NCBI GenBank assembly: GCA_022567155.1
Contig: JADFHN010000016.1
Span: 1-58,121 of the forward strand
Direction: 5' to 3'
Source of the DNA: Bacteroidota bacterium
GTDB lineage: Bacteria; Bacteroidota; Bacteroidia; Cytophagales; Cyclobacteriaceae
DNA: 58,121 nt
Both the position numbers and the translations under genes were made by a program. Shown piece by piece: positions 56,106 through 58,121 of the stretch (its first letter is position 1; the number at the start of each line of letters is the position of its first letter). The notes under the pieces were generated by a model, which was not told the DNA's origin, ran no database searches, and was given only the letters and a program-made list of their open reading frames with translations.

Positions 56106-56969
56106 TTAATATGTCTTCGTGAAACTTTTCGGGATGATGATCACGAAATCGGCCGATCCTTTGGCATTATCCGGCAATGATGTGTCCTCATTTTCGGCAG
56201 ATGAAATGGTGATGATATTAAGACCGGGATTTGATTTTTTCAGGTAAAAGTATATCCCTCCAAATATGCGGGAATGATAATCACCATTGTAATGAATTAA
56301 TGTAGCGCCCGGAACGAGGTTTTGTTGAATAAAATATGCCATAGTTATATCTTTTGAGGCTTGTGCTTCAACCATTCGAATAGAATCACCCTGGCCATGC
56401 GTATCCATAACAAGTATTGAATCATAACCCGGTGTTTCCATTGAATATTCCATAGGCAAGGGTGCGAAATATGTTTTTGCCAGGTCGGATAGGGTAGAAA
56501 GGCTATCCAGGCCATGATTAAATACGAAGCTGGCATACCTTCGGGGGATATTAGTGGCAACAAAAGGAAGGTTGTATTCTTTGGAAAGCAGAAGCAGAGG
56601 TTTATAATCGGTTTTGTAGTTTTTCCACAGTCGCATTTGTGCTTCAAAACTTTTCTCGGATATGAACCCTGATAAGAACTCATCGATCATCAATTGGTTA
56701 TCCGCTTCAAACATTTCCGCTCCCAGTATTACCTTATCGCCTTTTCTTTCAATAACTGCATGAGTAACTTCATATTGCATCCAATGTGATACCGCATTGT
56801 TATGCAGTTCTCCAAACAAAACAACATCAGCAGATACGGCGGCATTTACCATTTCGCCGAAATCAGATTTGTTGCCTGATTTGTTATAAATTTTATATGC
56901 AGGTTTTTCCTGGGCAAAGGCAGTACCCAGAATAACAAATGACATGCAAACAGTAAAGAGATATCTCAT
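56106..56969 (-). CDS. ChaN/Tiki-like haem-binding family protein, secreted
   Basis: 287 residues, signal peptide to about FAQ (19). ChaN-family blocks: VVLFGELHNNAVSHWMQYEVT (the GExH motif), GDKVILGAEMFEADNQLMIDEFL, RLWKNYKTDYKPLLLLSKEYNLPFVATNIPRRYAS, MAYFIQQNLVPGATLIHYNGDYHS and an exposed C-terminal NIITIS. Campylobacter ChaN binds haem as a dimer in iron uptake; the fold is shared with Tiki proteases and erythromycin esterases, so peptidase-like activity cannot be excluded. Periplasmic or outer-membrane associated, though no lipobox cysteine follows the signal. Confidence 0.85.
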   Translation of the reverse strand: MRYLFTVCMSFVILGTAFAQEKPAYKIYNKSGNKSDFGEMVNAAVSADVVLFGELHNNAVSHWMQYEVTHAVIERKGDKVILGAEMFEADNQLMIDEFLSGFISEKSFEAQMRLWKNYKTDYKPLLLLSKEYNLPFVATNIPRRYASFVFNHGLDSLSTLSDLAKTYFAPLPMEYSMETPGYDSILVMDTHGQGDSIRMVEAQASKDITMAYFIQQNLVPGATLIHYNGDYHSRIFGGIYFYLKKSNPGLNIITISSAENEDTSLPDNAKGSADFVIIIPKSFTKTY

Positions 56970-57316
56970 TCAGTTTGTATTTTAATTGATGCGCACAGGC
57001 CAAATATAAATATCCCACGGGCAATTCGCTAAAGAAGTTAACGCATATTGCCGGTATTCATGTATTTGTTTATTATATCAGGTTCCTCGTATTGATGTTT
57101 TATGAAATTGAAATTTATCTTGTGGATGTAAACCCGGAGGGCTTTCTTTTTTCAGAAGCTATTCAAATGAAACAAATATGCCATTGTTGCACCAAAGGCA
57201 TTTCTCTGAGTTGAGTAACTTATCTGCCGCATTGAACTGAAATCTGAATGGGTATCTCGATTATTGTTTTACTATGAAAGCACATATCTGCTATTCATAC
57301 GGGTATTTTCATTAGG
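56970..57316. other. Divergent intergenic region upstream of the ABC ATPase gene
   Basis: No gene seen. It carries the promoters for the leftward ChaN-like gene and the rightward ABC gene; the last ~130 bp before the ABC gene form the nested-palindrome element annotated next. Confidence 0.4.
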
Positions 57317-57443
57317 TTTAACCCAAAATTGTCAATAGGATTGACAATTTTGCACTATAAGGCATTGATAAAAAGCTATAACACAATCATTTTCAATCGC
57401 CTGCACTTCGTGCAAAAAGTTCTAATGAACTTTTTGGGTTTAA
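57317..57443. repeat. Nested-palindrome element in the ABC gene leader
   Basis: Outer arms TTTAACCCAAAA (57317-57328) and TTTTGGGTTTAA (57432-57443), inverse at 11 of 12, enclose three perfect hairpins: AAAATTGTCAA/TTGACAATTTT with 5-nt loop (57325-57351), TGCAC-ttc-GTGCA (57402-57414) and AAAAAGTTC-taat-GAACTTTTT (57414-57435). No ORF. MITE/REP-like, or a leader attenuator, since the last hairpin ends in a T run 28 bp before the ATG. Confidence 0.6.
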
Positions 57444-57462
57444 CAAAAATCTTTTTAAACAA

Positions 57463-58121
57463 ATGAAACCGGCTATTCAGGTACATGACATCGTAAAATC
57501 CTACAAGGATGTGAAAGCGGTTCGAGCTATCAGCCTGGATATAGCCAGGGGCGAATATATGGCGTTGCTGGGACCGAATGGTGCGGGCAAAACCACGATT
57601 GTGGAAATGATCGAAGGAATTCAGAAACCGGATACGGGTGAAATCCGGATAAACGGACTTGAATGGCAGGGGAATGAAGACCGTTTGCACCGGATTTTAG
57701 GTATTTCACTTCAGGAAACAAGGTTTATCGACAAACTGAACGTACGGGAAACGCTTGCACTGTTTGCCAGTTTTTATAAACTTCCCCGGAGCAGGGTTTC
57801 CAAAATTCTGGATATGGTTAACCTGGAGGAAAAATCCGCTGCCTATACCGAAAATCTGTCGGGGGGTCAACGCCAGCGCCTGGCACTGGGTATTGCCCTG
57901 CTGAACCAACCGGAGATCCTGCTGCTGGATGAACCCACTACGGGTCTTGATCCGTCGGCCAGAAGAGAAGTATGGAATATCCTGATGAATCTGAAGGAAA
58001 ACGGTAAGACAACCATGATACTTACCACACATTACATGGAAGAGGCTTCTTATCTCTGCGACCGGATCGTTATTATTGACCATGGCAAAGTACTGGCTCG
58101 CGGAACGCTGGACGAGTTGCT
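57463..58121 (+). CDS. ABC transporter ATP-binding subunit (truncated by window end)
   Basis: At least 219 residues from ATG 57463, open to the window end. Walker A GPNGAGKTT (37-45), Q-loop GISLQETRF, signature NLSGGQRQRLALG, Walker B EILLLDEPTTGLDP, switch histidine LTTHYMEEA. This is the ABC-2/CcmA-DrrA class of stand-alone ATPase, normally followed by a permease gene; typical length is ~230-310 residues, so only the tail is missing. Substrate could be a drug, polysaccharide or another exported compound. Leader contains the nested-palindrome element. Confidence 0.92.
   Translation, partial: MKPAIQVHDIVKSYKDVKAVRAISLDIARGEYMALLGPNGAGKTTIVEMIEGIQKPDTGEIRINGLEWQGNEDRLHRILGISLQETRFIDKLNVRETLALFASFYKLPRSRVSKILDMVNLEEKSAAYTENLSGGQRQRLALGIALLNQPEILLLDEPTTGLDPSARREVWNILMNLKENGKTTMILTTHYMEEASYLCDRIVIIDHGKVLARGTLDEL

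Overview
The window is a Bacteroidota chromosome segment, most likely from a gliding or Cytophagales-type bacterium. Support for this: a GldJ-type gliding lipoprotein, two secreted proteins with type IX secretion (T9SS) C-terminal sorting domains, a DUF4175 coiled-coil membrane protein, many Bacteroidota-style lipoproteins, few Shine-Dalgarno sequences and a few TAnnTTTG-like -7 elements. No rRNA, tRNA, CRISPR array, prophage or intact insertion sequence was recognised.

Layout. 0.4-12 kb: a XTP/ITP phosphatase, a hydrogenase maturation protease wrecked by three single-base deletions, a Tat-exported aminotransferase, an eight-haem lipoprotein with TPRs, and secreted hydrolases (M20 amidohydrolase, PI-PLC-like lipoprotein, S9 peptidase) plus a cupin. 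12-16.5 kb: an accessory patch with a frameshifted DUF2971 gene between imperfect inverted repeats, a PIF1-like helicase and a DUF805 membrane protein preceded by a dispersed repeat. 16.5-29.4 kb: CotH/T9SS protein, M3 peptidase, MsbA-like ABC exporter, exported DinB protein, small redox protein, Mfd and a methyltransferase. 29.8-45.9 kb: gldJ, comF, then the block DUF4175 - RsbW-like ATPase - ybeY - mnmG - methyltransferase - Ig-like lipoprotein - TPR protein - acyl-CoA ligase. 46-50 kb: three low-GC TlpA-like thioredoxin-fold genes. 50-58 kb: a T9SS alpha-amylase with three copies of one binding module, a second M20 amidohydrolase, peroxiredoxin, a ChaN-like protein and a truncated ABC ATPase.

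The most interesting part is the mnmG neighbourhood. Two perfect 14-bp GTTCCACGTGGAAC palindromes (parS-like, the ParB/Spo0J site) lie just upstream of mnmG. About 4.5 kb further on is an AT-rich gap with a cluster of DnaA-box-like 9-mers. mnmG (gidA) adjoins the origin in many bacteria, so this is a credible chromosomal origin/centromere region, though gene orientation on its left side does not support it.

A second theme is small repeats and gene decay: an ~80-bp repeat in three copies, a 52-bp repeat in two, GC-rich REP-like hairpins, a 182-bp MITE-like element, a nested-palindrome element before the last ABC gene, and remnants of an antitoxin, an outer-membrane protein and a permease. No clear new defence or biosynthetic system was found. 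The trio of TlpA-like proteins with shared upstream repeats and the octaheme-TPR lipoprotein are the least conventional protein-coding items.
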